Positions 34,771 through 44,642 of a DNA stretch of 64,000 nucleotides are shown piece by piece. This stretch comes from Pseudomonadales bacterium (GTDB lineage Bacteria; Pseudomonadota; Gammaproteobacteria; Pseudomonadales; Pseudohongiellaceae): NCBI GenBank assembly GCA_012103535.1, contig WLWQ01000003.1, positions 186,001 to 250,000 of the forward strand, written 5' to 3'. The translations under genes and the position numbers were made by a program. The notes under the pieces are model-generated. The model was not told where the DNA came from and did no database searches. It saw only the letters and a program-made list of their open reading frames with translations. Every line of letters starts with the position of its first letter. Position 1 is the first letter of the stretch.

Positions 34771-36029
34771 TAGTGAGTGATTTTGTTTTGCGCTGGCAGA
34801 GGAAGTTCCGGAAGCTGCGCCCCGATCATGTCACCATAGCTCTGCAAATAAGTTTCACTAGCCTCAACTTCTCCCAAGTGTTTTAACAATCGGCTTAGCT
34901 CTCCGTAAGCTTCTGCAGTTGGTGCGATCTTGATACTCGCTTCGTAGTATTCTTTTGCCTTCCCCCACAGTTCATTGCGCATAGAAATGCGGCCGAGACT
35001 AAGCATCAAATTCGCATCGGCAGGACGTGCTTTTAACCAGCCTTCGGCGACGATCAATTGCTGCGGGCTAGTGCCAAAATCTAATTCACCATAGCACTGC
35101 ACCAGAGTTTCACTCCAGTTCTTGCTTACAGCAGTTTCAATTGCTTTGGCGGCATCGGCCTTGGAATCTAACTTAATCAACAATTCAGAATAATGTTTTA
35201 CAACTTTTTCGTCTTCGCGATATTTGGCTGGTGCCTTCCTCCACAATTTGTTGAGCAGCGCTAGAGATTCTTGATTAGAGGAATCATCCTTAGATGAACA
35301 GCTAGCGTATAGCTCTTCCATAAAAATTCGCATCTGAATTTGTTCGATTTCTAAAGTGTCTATTACTTTGTTCTTTTCCAAAACAGGCAACAATTCTTTC
35401 AGTGCTTGCCAGTCTTGCAGCTTTACATAGACTTCTTTTAGTAGATGCATCAAGGATGGATCGTTTACCGAACTGCGTTTTAACTGTTCCAGTACCGCCA
35501 CAGATTGCTCGAGTTGCCCTGATTTAAAAAGGAGCTGAGCTTTTAGCGAATTAATGGTTGACCTTGCTTTCGGATATTTTTCTTCAGCCTCTTCCAGACA
35601 CTTTATCCAGTCATCTTTACGCCCTACTTTGTGCGCCGCGTAGGCAGCAGCAAGATAATTAACAACACTGGCATCTTTATCATCGGCGCTTTTGGTTAAC
35701 AAGTTGTAGCTTGATAGCCAATTACCCCGAGTAAAATACAATAAGCCTTCAATAGTGTCGCTACGGGCGTTTGCTTTGCGCTGATCGCTAAGCGCCTGCC
35801 CAAACTGAAAAACTTTTCTTGGATTAATCCATTGCAATAGGATTATTAAAAGTTTGAACAACAAATACAAAATGCCGCTGGCAACCAATAATGCAAACAG
35901 ACTCGTTTCAAATGTGTAATTGCCAAAGGCTATTAGTAAGTAACCAGGATCGCTAGGAAAACCAAGATAAAGCGTTACCCACAGTGCAACGATGATGGCA
36001 AGTAGGCTGAAGACAAATAACCGGATCAT
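34770..36029 (-). CDS. hemY: HemY-type TPR membrane protein
   Basis: A 419-residue inner-membrane protein of the proteobacterial HemY family, encoded with haem genes but not the protoporphyrinogen oxidase of the same name. The N-terminal HemY_N region has two membrane segments (FVFSLLAIIVALWVTLYLG and SLFALLVASGILYLLFKLLI), followed by RKVFQFGQALSDQRKANARSD. From about residue 95 on are TPR-like helical repeats (YLAAAYAAHKVGRKDDWIKC, LMLSLGRISMRNELWGKAKE). It is the last gene of the hemC-hemD-hemX-hemY operon, 11 bp after hemX. Confidence 0.9.
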   Translation of the reverse strand: MIRLFVFSLLAIIVALWVTLYLGFPSDPGYLLIAFGNYTFETSLFALLVASGILYLLFKLLIILLQWINPRKVFQFGQALSDQRKANARSDTIEGLLYFTRGNWLSSYNLLTKSADDKDASVVNYLAAAYAAHKVGRKDDWIKCLEEAEEKYPKARSTINSLKAQLLFKSGQLEQSVAVLEQLKRSSVNDPSLMHLLKEVYVKLQDWQALKELLPVLEKNKVIDTLEIEQIQMRIFMEELYASCSSKDDSSNQESLALLNKLWRKAPAKYREDEKVVKHYSELLIKLDSKADAAKAIETAVSKNWSETLVQCYGELDFGTSPQQLIVAEGWLKARPADANLMLSLGRISMRNELWGKAKEYYEASIKIAPTAEAYGELSRLLKHLGEVEASETYLQSYGDMIGAQLPELPLPAQNKITH

Positions 36030-36040
36030 AATTAAGCCTT

Positions 36041-37147
36041 TCAGTCCGGAGTTAGTTGTTCAATAGATGAAAGCGAGCCTTCTAAACTGGGCAGGCTGGG
36101 GCTTATATCAATACTACTCAATTCATTAATCTCTTCGAGCATAGCAAGGCCTACAGCAGTTTCAGTAACGGCATAACGTTGCAACCAGGCTTTGCTGCTG
36201 GATAAACTGCGCAAATACAATTCCGTATCTTTGGAGGCCATGGCGTACTGTGCCTGTTCTAGCATTAAGCGCAGACTTTGCTTGATCGTAGATTCCTGAC
36301 CGGGTGCCAGCATCGCAGCGGGATTTTCTTCCCATTCTCTCCAGACGAAGATAGAACTTAAAAAATCGTAAGTAGAATCTATGAAACCACTTGGCTCCGC
36401 ACCAATATCTACCTGAGTCGATTGAGTGCTGCGCCGATTCTCAAAGTTCTCACGCATCGAGCCGAGTAAATCAATCTGATCAATTCGATTGGTCAGGTTA
36501 GATAGCCGAATGAAAATTCCTTCCCTATCGACTATTTCAGTTCCTCGCAGCAAAGAAAGATCATTGGCAATTGATTGCCTCGCTGCGAACACTGCGTTAT
36601 TGCCCGATTCCACTAATGTTGTGTCAGCATCTTCCAAGAGAAGAATGGCAGATCCTACATCCGCTTCTAACTGCAATTTTTGATTAGCAAGCCGAAGTAA
36701 GAATTCTGCTTCTATGAGTTTCCAATCTAGATTCGGCTGCACAACCGCTGACGTTTGTTGTGATTGTAATTCCAGGAGTTGCTGCTGCAGCTGTGAAATT
36801 TCTGCATTAAGCGCTGATTCGACTTCTCTTACGGCGGTGTCGTCAATTTCTACCGGCTCAGGAGGAGCTTGCAATTGTTCCTGCAGCTGACTGATCAGCG
36901 AATTCTGATTGGCAACAGTTAGACCAAGCTGCTGGTTTTCGCTGGTAATACTACTGATATTCTGCTGTAACAAATATTGCTGATAGCCAACATAGACAAC
37001 TCCCCCGAACACGGGTACGAAGAATGCCAGAACGAGCAAGAATCGACGTCTTGCTTTCTTTTGTTGGCGGGAGGTACGACTGCTGGCTTTAGCACTGCCC
37101 TTGGATAACTCTTCGAGTATCTTTGGCGTTTCCGACTGATCTGACAC
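36041..37147 (-). CDS. hemX: HemX family membrane protein (uroporphyrinogen-III C-methyltransferase-like annotation)
   Basis: A 368-residue bitopic membrane protein. It has a basic cytoplasmic N-terminus (SRTSRQQKKARRR), a membrane segment ~34-54 (FLLVLAFFVPVFGGVVYVGY), a periplasmic coiled coil ~60-125 rich in Gln and Leu, then the HemX core (DWKLIEAEFLLRLANQKLQL, LEDADTTLVESGNNAVFAARQ). Although the family is often labelled uroporphyrinogen-III methyltransferase, no SAM-binding motif is visible, so an enzymatic role is doubtful; a scaffold for haem enzymes is more plausible. It lies 68 bp downstream of hemD. Confidence 0.88.
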   Translation of the reverse strand: MSDQSETPKILEELSKGSAKASSRTSRQQKKARRRFLLVLAFFVPVFGGVVYVGYQQYLLQQNISSITSENQQLGLTVANQNSLISQLQEQLQAPPEPVEIDDTAVREVESALNAEISQLQQQLLELQSQQTSAVVQPNLDWKLIEAEFLLRLANQKLQLEADVGSAILLLEDADTTLVESGNNAVFAARQSIANDLSLLRGTEIVDREGIFIRLSNLTNRIDQIDLLGSMRENFENRRSTQSTQVDIGAEPSGFIDSTYDFLSSIFVWREWEENPAAMLAPGQESTIKQSLRLMLEQAQYAMASKDTELYLRSLSSSKAWLQRYAVTETAVGLAMLEEINELSSIDISPSLPSLEGSLSSIEQLTPD

Positions 37148-37215
37148 TCAATGTCCTCTTGTTTAGTAACTCAGGAAAGCTACCAATTCACATACACACT
37201 ATCTATTTTGTCGGC

Positions 37216-38004
37216 TTAATTGGCAAGTTCTTGTAGCGCATTAATTGTCGCTTCAACGTCTGCACCATTTGCTATTTTGACCGTCGAGAATCCCAATTGT
37301 TCTGCCAGAGCGGCGACTCGCACTGATGGGACGATGATGGGTACTTCTTTAGACCCCGATAAAGTAACGTTAGTTTCTTCCAATAGTTTATTCAGTCGAT
37401 TCAGAGATTCTCCACTGCTTACAGATAAAGCGTTTATTTGATCGTCCTTAATGATGGATGCTAATTGCTGGCTAGTGTTGTCAGCGTCTGCGCGTGTATA
37501 CACTTCGATGTATTCAACGGCTGCTCCTCGTGCAGATAATGTCTCTGCAAGCAGTTCCCTTCCGCCTTCACCCCTGAAAATTGCGACCTTCTTGTCTTTT
37601 ACTGCTTTGAGCTCATCGAGACTTAAAACATCTTCACTGCTCGCCCCGCTTTCTGAATGAATTACTTTACAGTCTAGTTCTGCCGAAACCATTCTTGCAG
37701 TACTCGGACCAACGGCTATTACTTGAACGTCAATTGGAAACTGTGGCCAGTAATTATTAATCCAGGTCGCACCCAATTGCGCAGCGTTGCTGCTAATGAA
37801 AATTAGAATATGATAATTGTCTAAATTTTCTATCTTCGATTTGATAACGTGAACACTGTCACCATTCTCAACTCTTTCAATTTTGAGCAAAGGAAAATGT
37901 ATGGCGATACCACCGTTATCCTGAATTGCAGAGCTGATTGCACTGTGTTGAGGCTCGGGTCTGGTTATCAGAACGCGCAAGCCTGATAGAGAAGAAGAAT
38001 TCAT
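37216..38004 (-). CDS. hemD: Uroporphyrinogen-III synthase
   Basis: Closes hydroxymethylbilane with inversion of ring D to give uroporphyrinogen III, the branch point to haem and sirohaem. Length is 262 residues. The family is poorly conserved. Visible are the N-terminal LRVLITRPEPQHSAISSAIQDNGG, FISSNAAQLGATW, the mid-protein IFRGEGGRELLAETLSARGAAVEYIEVYTR and a C-terminal SSGESLNRL segment. hemC ends 2 bp upstream, so expression is coupled. Its substrate is the unstable hemC product. Confidence 0.92.
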   Translation of the reverse strand: MNSSSLSGLRVLITRPEPQHSAISSAIQDNGGIAIHFPLLKIERVENGDSVHVIKSKIENLDNYHILIFISSNAAQLGATWINNYWPQFPIDVQVIAVGPSTARMVSAELDCKVIHSESGASSEDVLSLDELKAVKDKKVAIFRGEGGRELLAETLSARGAAVEYIEVYTRADADNTSQQLASIIKDDQINALSVSSGESLNRLNKLLEETNVTLSGSKEVPIIVPSVRVAALAEQLGFSTVKIANGADVEATINALQELAN

Positions 38005-38006
38005 TT

Positions 38007-38942
38007 TTAGTCTTGTGTCGCTTGCAGTGCTTCGAGAATTTCAGCAGCTCCCATCCCCAATAATTTTTCAGCAACTGTGATACCGAGTTTTTCTGCCTGA
38101 TGACAATTTCCATTCATTTCACAGCGAATTAGTTGTTTGCCGTCGACTGAACCTACAAGTGCACGCAAATAGATCTCTTCATTTTCAAGTTCGGCAAAAC
38201 TTGCAATGGGAACCTGGCAACCGCCTTGCAACTTTGCATTCACTGCGCGCTCAGCCACTACTCGAGATGCAGTGTCATTGTGATGTAAACAATCAATTAG
38301 CTTTAAGGTTTCTATGTCTTCAGTACGACATTCAATACCTACTGCGCCTTGTCCACCAGCAGGCAAACATTGTTCGAAAGGAATCCGCTGCTTGATGCGT
38401 TCTTCCATTTCCAGACGCATTAATCCGGCAGCAGCCAGAATAATTGCGTCATATTCTCCCCGATCAAGTTTCTCCAAGCGGGTACCAACGTTACCGCGTA
38501 GATCGATGATTTCTAGATCAGGACGAAGACTACTTAGTTGGCACTGCCGACGAAAACTAGAGGTGCCTAGTTTTGCTCCTTCGGGTAAATCTGCTAATGA
38601 AGAAAAATTGTTGGAGACAAACGCATCGCTTGGGTCTTCGCGTTCACAAATTACTGCCAGTCCAAGTCCCGATGGAAACTCCATTGGCACATCTTTCATT
38701 GAATGCACTGCAATATCTGCTTCGCTATCCAACATGGCTCGCTCCAATTCTTTCACGAACAAACCCTTGCCTCCGATTTTTGCCAGTGGCGTATCAAGAA
38801 TTTTGTCACCGCGAGTAGTCATTGGAACCAGCTCTACAGCAAGCTCCTTATGCTCTGCCAGCAATACCGTTTTAACGTAATTGGCTTGCCAGAGGGCTAA
38901 GGGGCTTTTTCTGGTGGCGATTCTGATTTTCGTCTGGGTCAT
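38007..38942 (-). CDS. hemC: Hydroxymethylbilane synthase (porphobilinogen deaminase)
   Basis: Polymerises four porphobilinogens on a covalently bound dipyrromethane cofactor. Key segments are [44 protein letters not shown] (with the catalytic Asp in VHSMKDVPM), [12 protein letters not shown] and the cofactor-binding Cys242 in [11 protein letters not shown] chose ATG 38942 (311 residues); an in-frame TTG at 38954 would add four. It heads the hemCDXY operon. In Pseudomonas the algZR two-component genes lie between argH and hemC; here the two genes are directly divergent. Confidence 0.95.
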   Translation of the reverse strand: MTQTKIRIATRKSPLALWQANYVKTVLLAEHKELAVELVPMTTRGDKILDTPLAKIGGKGLFVKELERAMLDSEADIAVHSMKDVPMEFPSGLGLAVICEREDPSDAFVSNNFSSLADLPEGAKLGTSSFRRQCQLSSLRPDLEIIDLRGNVGTRLEKLDRGEYDAIILAAAGLMRLEMEERIKQRIPFEQCLPAGGQGAVGIECRTEDIETLKLIDCLHHNDTASRVVAERAVNAKLQGGCQVPIASFAELENEEIYLRALVGSVDGKQLIRCEMNGNCHQAEKLGITVAEKLLGMGAAEILEALQATQD

Positions 38943-39052
38943 TAATTCTATCAATCGGATCTCGTGTATGGCATTGCATTCTACGGCAATTCGGCGTGAT
39001 TGTCCGATAGCGAAACTCCAGAAACGGTCGTAATTACTGGGGCTTAGGCGAC

Positions 39053-39081
39053 TTATTAAGCCCTCACTATCCTGCTATAAT
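39053..39081 (+). promoter_or_regulatory. Candidate sigma-70 promoter for argH
   Basis: A perfect TATAAT at 39076-39081 with TTATTA 17 bp upstream (39053-39058), giving a leader of about 50 nt before ATG 39138. The -35 match is weak. Confidence 0.45.
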
Positions 39082-39137
39082 CGCCAGCCTTTTAGCCCAC
39101 CGCTGGCTTTGCCAGTTGAAATGCAGTTAGTCAAACC

Positions 39138-40544
39138 ATGAGTAACAACGAAGAACAGGATAAGACCAGCAAGCTTTGGGGCGGACGTTTCAGTGAAGCA
39201 ACTGACGAGTTCGTGCAGAGATTCACAGCTTCAGTGTCCTTTGATCAAAGACTCTATCAATACGATATTGATGGATCGATTGCACATGCCAAGATGCTCG
39301 GCAAGGTGGGCGTGCTCACGGCGGATGAACTGAAGCAAATTGAAAATGGCCTCGAAGCCATTCGCACTGAAATCACTAATGGCGAATTTAGTTGGTCGGT
39401 GGAACTCGAAGACGTACACATGAATATCGAGTCAGCCCTGACTGAAAAGATTGGTGACGTCGGCAAAAAGTTGCACACCGGTCGATCACGCAATGATCAA
39501 GTTGCAACTGACATTCGTCTCTATGTGCGAGATGAGATCGATATGGTCTGTGAGCTCATTACAAAAGTTCAATCTGCCCTCGTTGAGATAGCCGAGAAAG
39601 AAGCAGCAACCATCTTTCCAGGGTTTACGCATTTACAAACTGCGCAGCCAGTTACTTTCGGTCATCACATGCTGGCCTGGTTTGAAATGCTTGAGCGTGA
39701 TTACTCCCGATTTCAAGATTGTAGACGCAGAGTCAATCAATCGCCGCTAGGAGCTGCTGCTCTCGCCGGAACAACTTTTCAAATTGATAGGGATTACACT
39801 GCTGAGCTATTGGGATTCGATGCGCCAACAAACAATTCGTTAGATTCAGTGAGTGACAGAGACTTTGCTATCGAACTTGCGGCAGCAGCGAGTTTGTTAA
39901 TGACCCATCTGTCGCGATTCTCTGAAGAATTGGTTCTGTGGACTTCTGCTCAATTCAATTTTGTTGAGCTGCCCGATCGATTTTGTACTGGCTCGTCCAT
40001 CATGCCGCAAAAGAAAAACCCAGATGTGCCCGAACTCATTCGTGGCAAATCGGGTCGCGTCGTTGGGCATCTGGTTTCGCTACTGAATTTAATGAAATCG
40101 CAACCGCTGGCTTACAACAAAGACAATCAGGAAGACAAAGAACCGTTATTTGATTTGTTAGACACGGTTAAAGATAGTTTGTTTGCTTACAGCGAAATGG
40201 TTCCTGCCGTGGTTTGCAATAAAGAAGCAATGCTGGCTGCAACCATGAAGGGATTTGCAACAGCCACTGATCTGGCTGACTACCTGGTTAAAAAGGGTCT
40301 GCCGTTTCGCGATGCCCATGATGTCGTAGGTCGATCTGTTTCATTCGCAATCGAGCAACAAGTCGATTTGTCAGAATTGACTCTGGAACAATTGCAGCAG
40401 TTTTCAGATTTAGTCGATGCCGATGTGTTCGATGTCTTAACCCTGGAAGGATCGATTAAGGCCCGTGATCACAAGGGTGGAACTGCTCCTTCTCAAGTGC
40501 AAATCGCGGCGGTGAATGCCAAAGCACTACTCACAAGCAGATAA
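39138..40544 (+). CDS. argH: Argininosuccinate lyase
   Basis: Cleaves argininosuccinate to arginine and fumarate, the last step of arginine synthesis. The 468 residues begin with [21 protein letters not shown]. Conserved regions include [51 protein letters not shown] and the superfamily signature [20 protein letters not shown] with the catalytic serine. The gene is monocistronic, divergent from hemC and convergent with the HtrA-like gene. Confidence 0.97.
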   Translation: MSNNEEQDKTSKLWGGRFSEATDEFVQRFTASVSFDQRLYQYDIDGSIAHAKMLGKVGVLTADELKQIENGLEAIRTEITNGEFSWSVELEDVHMNIESALTEKIGDVGKKLHTGRSRNDQVATDIRLYVRDEIDMVCELITKVQSALVEIAEKEAATIFPGFTHLQTAQPVTFGHHMLAWFEMLERDYSRFQDCRRRVNQSPLGAAALAGTTFQIDRDYTAELLGFDAPTNNSLDSVSDRDFAIELAAAASLLMTHLSRFSEELVLWTSAQFNFVELPDRFCTGSSIMPQKKNPDVPELIRGKSGRVVGHLVSLLNLMKSQPLAYNKDNQEDKEPLFDLLDTVKDSLFAYSEMVPAVVCNKEAMLAATMKGFATATDLADYLVKKGLPFRDAHDVVGRSVSFAIEQQVDLSELTLEQLQQFSDLVDADVFDVLTLEGSIKARDHKGGTAPSQVQIAAVNAKALLTSR

Positions 40545-40567
40545 CGATAGGTAAGGGTAAACAACTT

Positions 40568-41638
40568 CTACCTGGAAATTGGCGCCTGTAGTTCAATATC
40601 GTATTCAAGAAGACAATTGTCTCTAAGTGTTCGCACCTTAACTATATCACCGGGTTGATGCTGTTCGATTACAGTTGCGTAATCATCTTCGTTGGCGATT
40701 GGCTGCCCGTTTATTTCTACGATGACATCACCCAGTTGAATCTGCCCTCGCTGTGCGCGACGGATGCCGCGCATTCCGAGTCGTTCGGGATCCGTTCCTG
40801 CAACCACATCTAAAACAATTACACCTTCTATTCCCCATAATTCACGATAGTAGTCTGGTTGCGGAATTCGAGAAATACCAAGAATTGGTGTTTGCACGCG
40901 TCCATAGGTAATCAATTCCGGCACAATGCGTTTTACCGTGTTAACCGGAATGGCAATCCCTATTCCCGATGAAGCACCACTCGGCGAATAAATAGCGGTG
41001 TTAACACCTACTAGTTGCCCTAAAGAATTTAACAGCGGGCCACCGGAATTTCCGGGATTGATGGCGGCGTCTGTTTGAATCACATCTTGAATTGTTCGCC
41101 GACTGACAGAATCGATTTCCCGTCCCAGTGCGCTAACAACGCCAACGGTCATGGTTGTATCCAGACCGAAGGGATTGCCGATGGCAATGACTTTTCTGCC
41201 TACTTCTAACAATGCTGAATCGCCCAGGTTTACAGGGATCAATTCAACGCCCGGTGCGTCGATGCGCAACACCGCAAGGTCCTTGTCGGGATCGGAGCCC
41301 ACAGGTTCTGCATCGTAACTGGAACCATCCTGCAGCGTTACAGTGACGCGATTAGCTTGCTGAACTACGTGAAAATTGGTGACGATATAACCGTCTGCAT
41401 TCCAGACAAAACCAGTGCCGGTTCCTTGTGGAACTTCCTGCGGATTCAAGGAATAAAATGAACGAACTAAACGGGAATTGGTAATGTGAACGACTGAAGG
41501 ACTGGCGAGCTTAAAGATCTCGATATTGTTTTCTTCATCGTTGGTCTTGAATTGGGCGTAGTCAGGAGCTTGCGCGATGCCGAAGACAGGAATGGCAATA
41601 ACCGCCAGCCCAATTACCAAGTACTTTAAAGCTTTCAT
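40568..41638 (-). CDS. HtrA/DegS-like periplasmic serine protease with PDZ domain
   Basis: A 356-residue trypsin-like protease of family S1C. The N-terminus (LKYLVIGLAVIAIPVFGIAQA) is a signal peptide or membrane anchor. The triad is visible: His90 in TNFHVV, Asp120 in DPDKDLAVL and Ser198 in PGNSGGPLLN. A single PDZ domain follows (about 250-350: LGISRIPQPDYY, GVIVLDVVAGTDPERLGM, GDVIVEINGQPIANEDDYATV). One PDZ, as in DegS/AlgW, suggests a sensor or regulatory protease rather than DegP, but the sequence around the catalytic domain is closer to general trypsin-like Deg proteins, so I give no symbol. GAGG lies about 11 nt before ATG 41638. Confidence 0.9.
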   Translation of the reverse strand: MKALKYLVIGLAVIAIPVFGIAQAPDYAQFKTNDEENNIEIFKLASPSVVHITNSRLVRSFYSLNPQEVPQGTGTGFVWNADGYIVTNFHVVQQANRVTVTLQDGSSYDAEPVGSDPDKDLAVLRIDAPGVELIPVNLGDSALLEVGRKVIAIGNPFGLDTTMTVGVVSALGREIDSVSRRTIQDVIQTDAAINPGNSGGPLLNSLGQLVGVNTAIYSPSGASSGIGIAIPVNTVKRIVPELITYGRVQTPILGISRIPQPDYYRELWGIEGVIVLDVVAGTDPERLGMRGIRRAQRGQIQLGDVIVEINGQPIANEDDYATVIEQHQPGDIVKVRTLRDNCLLEYDIELQAPISR

Positions 41639-41823
41639 AACTGCAAAACCTCAAACTGGATGCTTCGAAATTTAGTCGAATAGTACTTATTTATAGGATC
41701 ACTTTACCTTGTTTCAAGGCTTCGAACGCTGGTATATCTTTCCTGAAAATCAGAATAACGCAAAAATTCCAGGTTCAGCCAATTTTGTTATTATGCCGTT
41801 AAACCATTATTCCTCTTCTAGTG

Positions 41824-42606
41824 ATGAGCAGCCACTACGACACCATTGGTAAAACCTACACTGCCACCAGAGCCGCCGATCCACGCATCGTGCAGTGGCT
41901 CGTTGATTTGCTCGGATTAACAGCCCCGGCCAAGATTCTGGATATCGGTGCAGGCACTGGCAATTACAGTCTAGCGCTGGCAGAACTGGGCTATATCGTT
42001 ACGGCGGTGGAGCCTTCAGAAGTAATGCGGGCACAGGCTAAAACTCATGCAAACCTCAGCTTCCACACCACCAGTGCGGAGGCTATGTGTTCTCCAGATA
42101 ACAGTTTCGATGGTGCGATAATGACTCTGTGCTTACACCACCTTAAGGACTGGCGCTTTGGAGTTGCTGAAGCACTGAGGTTGAGTGGTGGAGGTCCTTT
42201 AGCAATTTTTGCATTCGATACGAAACACTTGGGTGAATACTGGTTGTATGATTACTTTCCGCAATTTCGGGAGATAGATGCGACATTCGGACCAACGATG
42301 AATGAACTAGAGCAATACGTTGTTGCTCCCCTGGATGCAAAGTTTGAACGATTCCCTTTTCCACTTCCCAAAGATTTAGTCGATCATTTCGCTTCCGCCG
42401 ACTGGGCCAAACCGGAAGTCTACCTGGAAGAAAAATTTCGCAAGGGCATTTCTTCCTTTGCCAAATTGGATGAAGAAAATCTAGAACGAGGCTTAATCGA
42501 ACTGCAAAGTGATTTAGAAAATGGTGGATGGCACGACAAATACGGAGAACTTCTAGAAAATGATACTTATGATCGCGGATATCTTTTTGTACGGATAGCG
42601 AAATAG
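41824..42606 (+). CDS. Class I SAM-dependent methyltransferase
   Basis: A 260-residue cytoplasmic methyltransferase. The SAM-binding motif I is KILDIGAGTGNYSLALAELG (~residues 37-57), motif II YIVTAVEPSEVM and motif IV FDGAIMTLCLHHLKDW. It resembles the UbiE/Methyltransf_11 group, but no substrate-specific features are recognisable. GTG 41821 and ATG 41824 are adjacent in frame; ATG was chosen. No good ribosome binding site is visible. It is convergent with the ABC-F gene, 2 nt from the end of the displaced ABC-F C-terminal segment. Confidence 0.85.
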   Translation: MSSHYDTIGKTYTATRAADPRIVQWLVDLLGLTAPAKILDIGAGTGNYSLALAELGYIVTAVEPSEVMRAQAKTHANLSFHTTSAEAMCSPDNSFDGAIMTLCLHHLKDWRFGVAEALRLSGGGPLAIFAFDTKHLGEYWLYDYFPQFREIDATFGPTMNELEQYVVAPLDAKFERFPFPLPKDLVDHFASADWAKPEVYLEEKFRKGISSFAKLDEENLERGLIELQSDLENGGWHDKYGELLENDTYDRGYLFVRIAK

Positions 42607-42608
42607 AC

Positions 42609-42941
42609 TTACTGCAATTCTTCCAATTCGTGCTGCATAGAAAACCAATCTGATTCCTTTGTCTCCATCTTAGATTTCAAATTTCCCTGCAGATGCAACA
42701 ATTCAGTTAGCTGGTTTTTATTCTCCTCTTTGTACAGAGATTCATTCGCCAACTCATTTTCGATTTTCTTAAGTTCATGCTGTATTTTTTCAATCGACTT
42801 TTCCAAGTCTTTGAGTTTTTTTCGCAGTGGTGCTAGTTGCTCCCGTTTTGCTGCAGCGATTTGTCTTTGCTCTTTTTTATCCATTTTGGGTTTGTTCGTA
42901 CTCGAGCCTTTTGCTTTACCGGTGTTATCGAGCTGGCCAGT
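42609..42941 (-). pseudogene. yheS: Detached C-terminal coiled-coil domain of YheS (after in-frame TAA)
   Basis: Directly after the TAA that ends the yheS ATPase part, the same frame stays open for 110 codons. It encodes a linker (TGQLDNTGKAKGSSTNKPK) and then a charged coiled coil (residues REQLAPLRKKLKDLEKSIEK and onward) that matches the C-terminal domain of E. coli YheS, including the conserved LRKxxxxLEKxxE spacing and an ESLYKEENKNQL segment like YheS DSELYDQSRKAEL. An internal ATG at 42884 could start a free 91-residue peptide, but no Shine-Dalgarno precedes it. Expression would need readthrough or reinitiation. Confidence 0.75.
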
Positions 42942-44519
42942 TTATTTTAACCAGGTTTCATAGTCATGAATAGAGCCTTTGAATTCAGCGAAAACGCCAT
43001 TGTGAATTGAATAAAATTCATCAACGGTGTTTGAGAGTAGATGACGATCATGAGAAACAATGATCATGGCGCCAGAGTTTTCCTGCAAGGCCATTTCCAA
43101 GGCATGGACCATCTCTATATCCAAGTGGTTAGTAGGCTCGTCCAGCAGTAAAAGATTGGGCTTTAACCAGACTACTTTGGCCAGTGCCAGGCGCGCCTTC
43201 TCACCACCGGAAAAATTTCCGATAGTTTCATTGACTCGATCGTTTCGAAAATCGAAGCCGCCGAGAAAATTCTTAATTTCCTGATCCGTTGCCGGCGAGC
43301 GATCTCCTCTTTCCTCGCAAGCCTTTGCAATAATCTGCATCGGTGTTTGCTGTTTGTTTAACGCATCCACCTGATGTTGAGCGTAGTATCCGATACGTAA
43401 TTTTTTCGCAGTGATAATTTCACCGTGCATTTTCTCCAGTTGGCCCGCCAGAACTTTAAGGAATGTGGATTTACCACTGCCGTTAAAACCGAGCAAGCCG
43501 ATTCTGGAATCAGAACGGATTCCCATTTTCATGTTTGTGACCAGTGGTTTGTCAAAACCGATTGTTAGATCTTCGATCTGCATGAGAAATGATGGCAACT
43601 GATCTAAGTCAGGAAACGAAAATCGAAATGGTGAATCTACATGGGCAGGGGCAATTTCCTGCATTCGTTCGAGTTCTTTTAGTCGTGACTGTGCTTGGTT
43701 TGCTTTCGACTCTTTGTAGCGAAAACGACGCACAAAGCTATCAATTTCATTACGGCGTCGTTGCTGTTTTACATACATGGCCTGCTGCTGTGCCATTTTT
43801 TCCGCGCGCTGTTTTTCGTAATCGCTGTAGGTACCAGTATAGAGATCCAGATTTTCATTTTCGAAACTAACAACATGATTGATTATTGCATCGAGAAAAG
43901 TTCGGTCGTGAGAAATTAGTAAGATGGTGCCTTGATATCTGAGTAACCATTGCTCCAACCAAACAGTTGCTTCCAGATCGAGATGGTTGGTTGGCTCATC
44001 CAACATTAAGAGATCAGAAGGACACATTAGTGCTGCAGCGAGATTTAGCCTTACCCGCCAACCTCCGGAAAAGGTTCTAACAGCATTGTCGAACTCTGCT
44101 TTGGCAAATCCTAGACCGGATAGTAGTTGTTCGGCTCGATGCTTAATATCATAGCCATCGATAACTTCGATTTCGCCATGTAGCTTTGCTAATGCGTTGT
44201 CGTCGCCCCGCTCTTCAGCATCTTTGAGAAGAGATTCCAGTTGTCGAAATTCCTTATGGGCATCGATTACAAATTCCAAGGCAGTCCGCTCTAATCCGGG
44301 GGTTTCCTGGGACATCGACGACCATCGAAGCCCATTTGGCAATTTAATGTCACCCTGTTCTAAAGGTATTTCTCCAGCTAAGGCTCGAAACAAGCTGGTT
44401 TTACCACAGCCATTTCTTCCAATTACACCAGTCCGTTGACCCTTGTGCAGAACAAGGCTCACATCCTGCAGAAGCGTCTGGTGGCCTCGCATAAGGCTTA
44501 TGTTATCTAAAGAAATCAT
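42942..44519 (-). CDS. yheS: ABC-F family ATPase YheS, truncated before C-terminal domain
   Basis: ABC-F ATPases bind the ribosomal E site and rescue stalled translation. Two complete ABC domains are present: Walker A GRNGCGKTS and GFNGSGKST, signatures FSGGWRVRLNL and FSGGEKARLAL, Walker B LLMLDEPTNHLD and LLLLDEPTNHLD, with the ABC-F linker between them (QQAMYVKQQRRRNEIDSFVRRFR, APAHVDSPFRFSFP). It ends at DYETWLK, which aligns with DYQQWL of E. coli YheS, where another ~100 residues normally follow. ATG 44519 (MISLDNISLMRG) fits the family start; the frame is open to 44558. See the adjoining entry for the in-frame stop. Confidence 0.9.
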   Translation of the reverse strand: MISLDNISLMRGHQTLLQDVSLVLHKGQRTGVIGRNGCGKTSLFRALAGEIPLEQGDIKLPNGLRWSSMSQETPGLERTALEFVIDAHKEFRQLESLLKDAEERGDDNALAKLHGEIEVIDGYDIKHRAEQLLSGLGFAKAEFDNAVRTFSGGWRVRLNLAAALMCPSDLLMLDEPTNHLDLEATVWLEQWLLRYQGTILLISHDRTFLDAIINHVVSFENENLDLYTGTYSDYEKQRAEKMAQQQAMYVKQQRRRNEIDSFVRRFRYKESKANQAQSRLKELERMQEIAPAHVDSPFRFSFPDLDQLPSFLMQIEDLTIGFDKPLVTNMKMGIRSDSRIGLLGFNGSGKSTFLKVLAGQLEKMHGEIITAKKLRIGYYAQHQVDALNKQQTPMQIIAKACEERGDRSPATDQEIKNFLGGFDFRNDRVNETIGNFSGGEKARLALAKVVWLKPNLLLLDEPTNHLDIEMVHALEMALQENSGAMIIVSHDRHLLSNTVDEFYSIHNGVFAEFKGSIHDYETWLK

Positions 44520-44642
44520 TCCAATTGGAGCTATTCGACCGTATTTAAAAGGCGGCACATAATACTACAGAATTGATTTCATCAGATTGAATTCGTACTA
44601 TTGGAAACCTCCCGCAAAAAAGCCGTAAAAGAAATCCAATCG

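Noticed and set aside
38314-38880. 188-codon plus-strand frame opposite hemC
   Set aside because: Serine/arginine-rich antisense translation of a highly conserved hemC; a shadow frame.
44559-44642. Extended starts for yheS (44558) and the response regulator (44601, TTG)
   Set aside because: The added residues do not match their families and the downstream ATGs (44519 and 44643) fit conserved N-termini.
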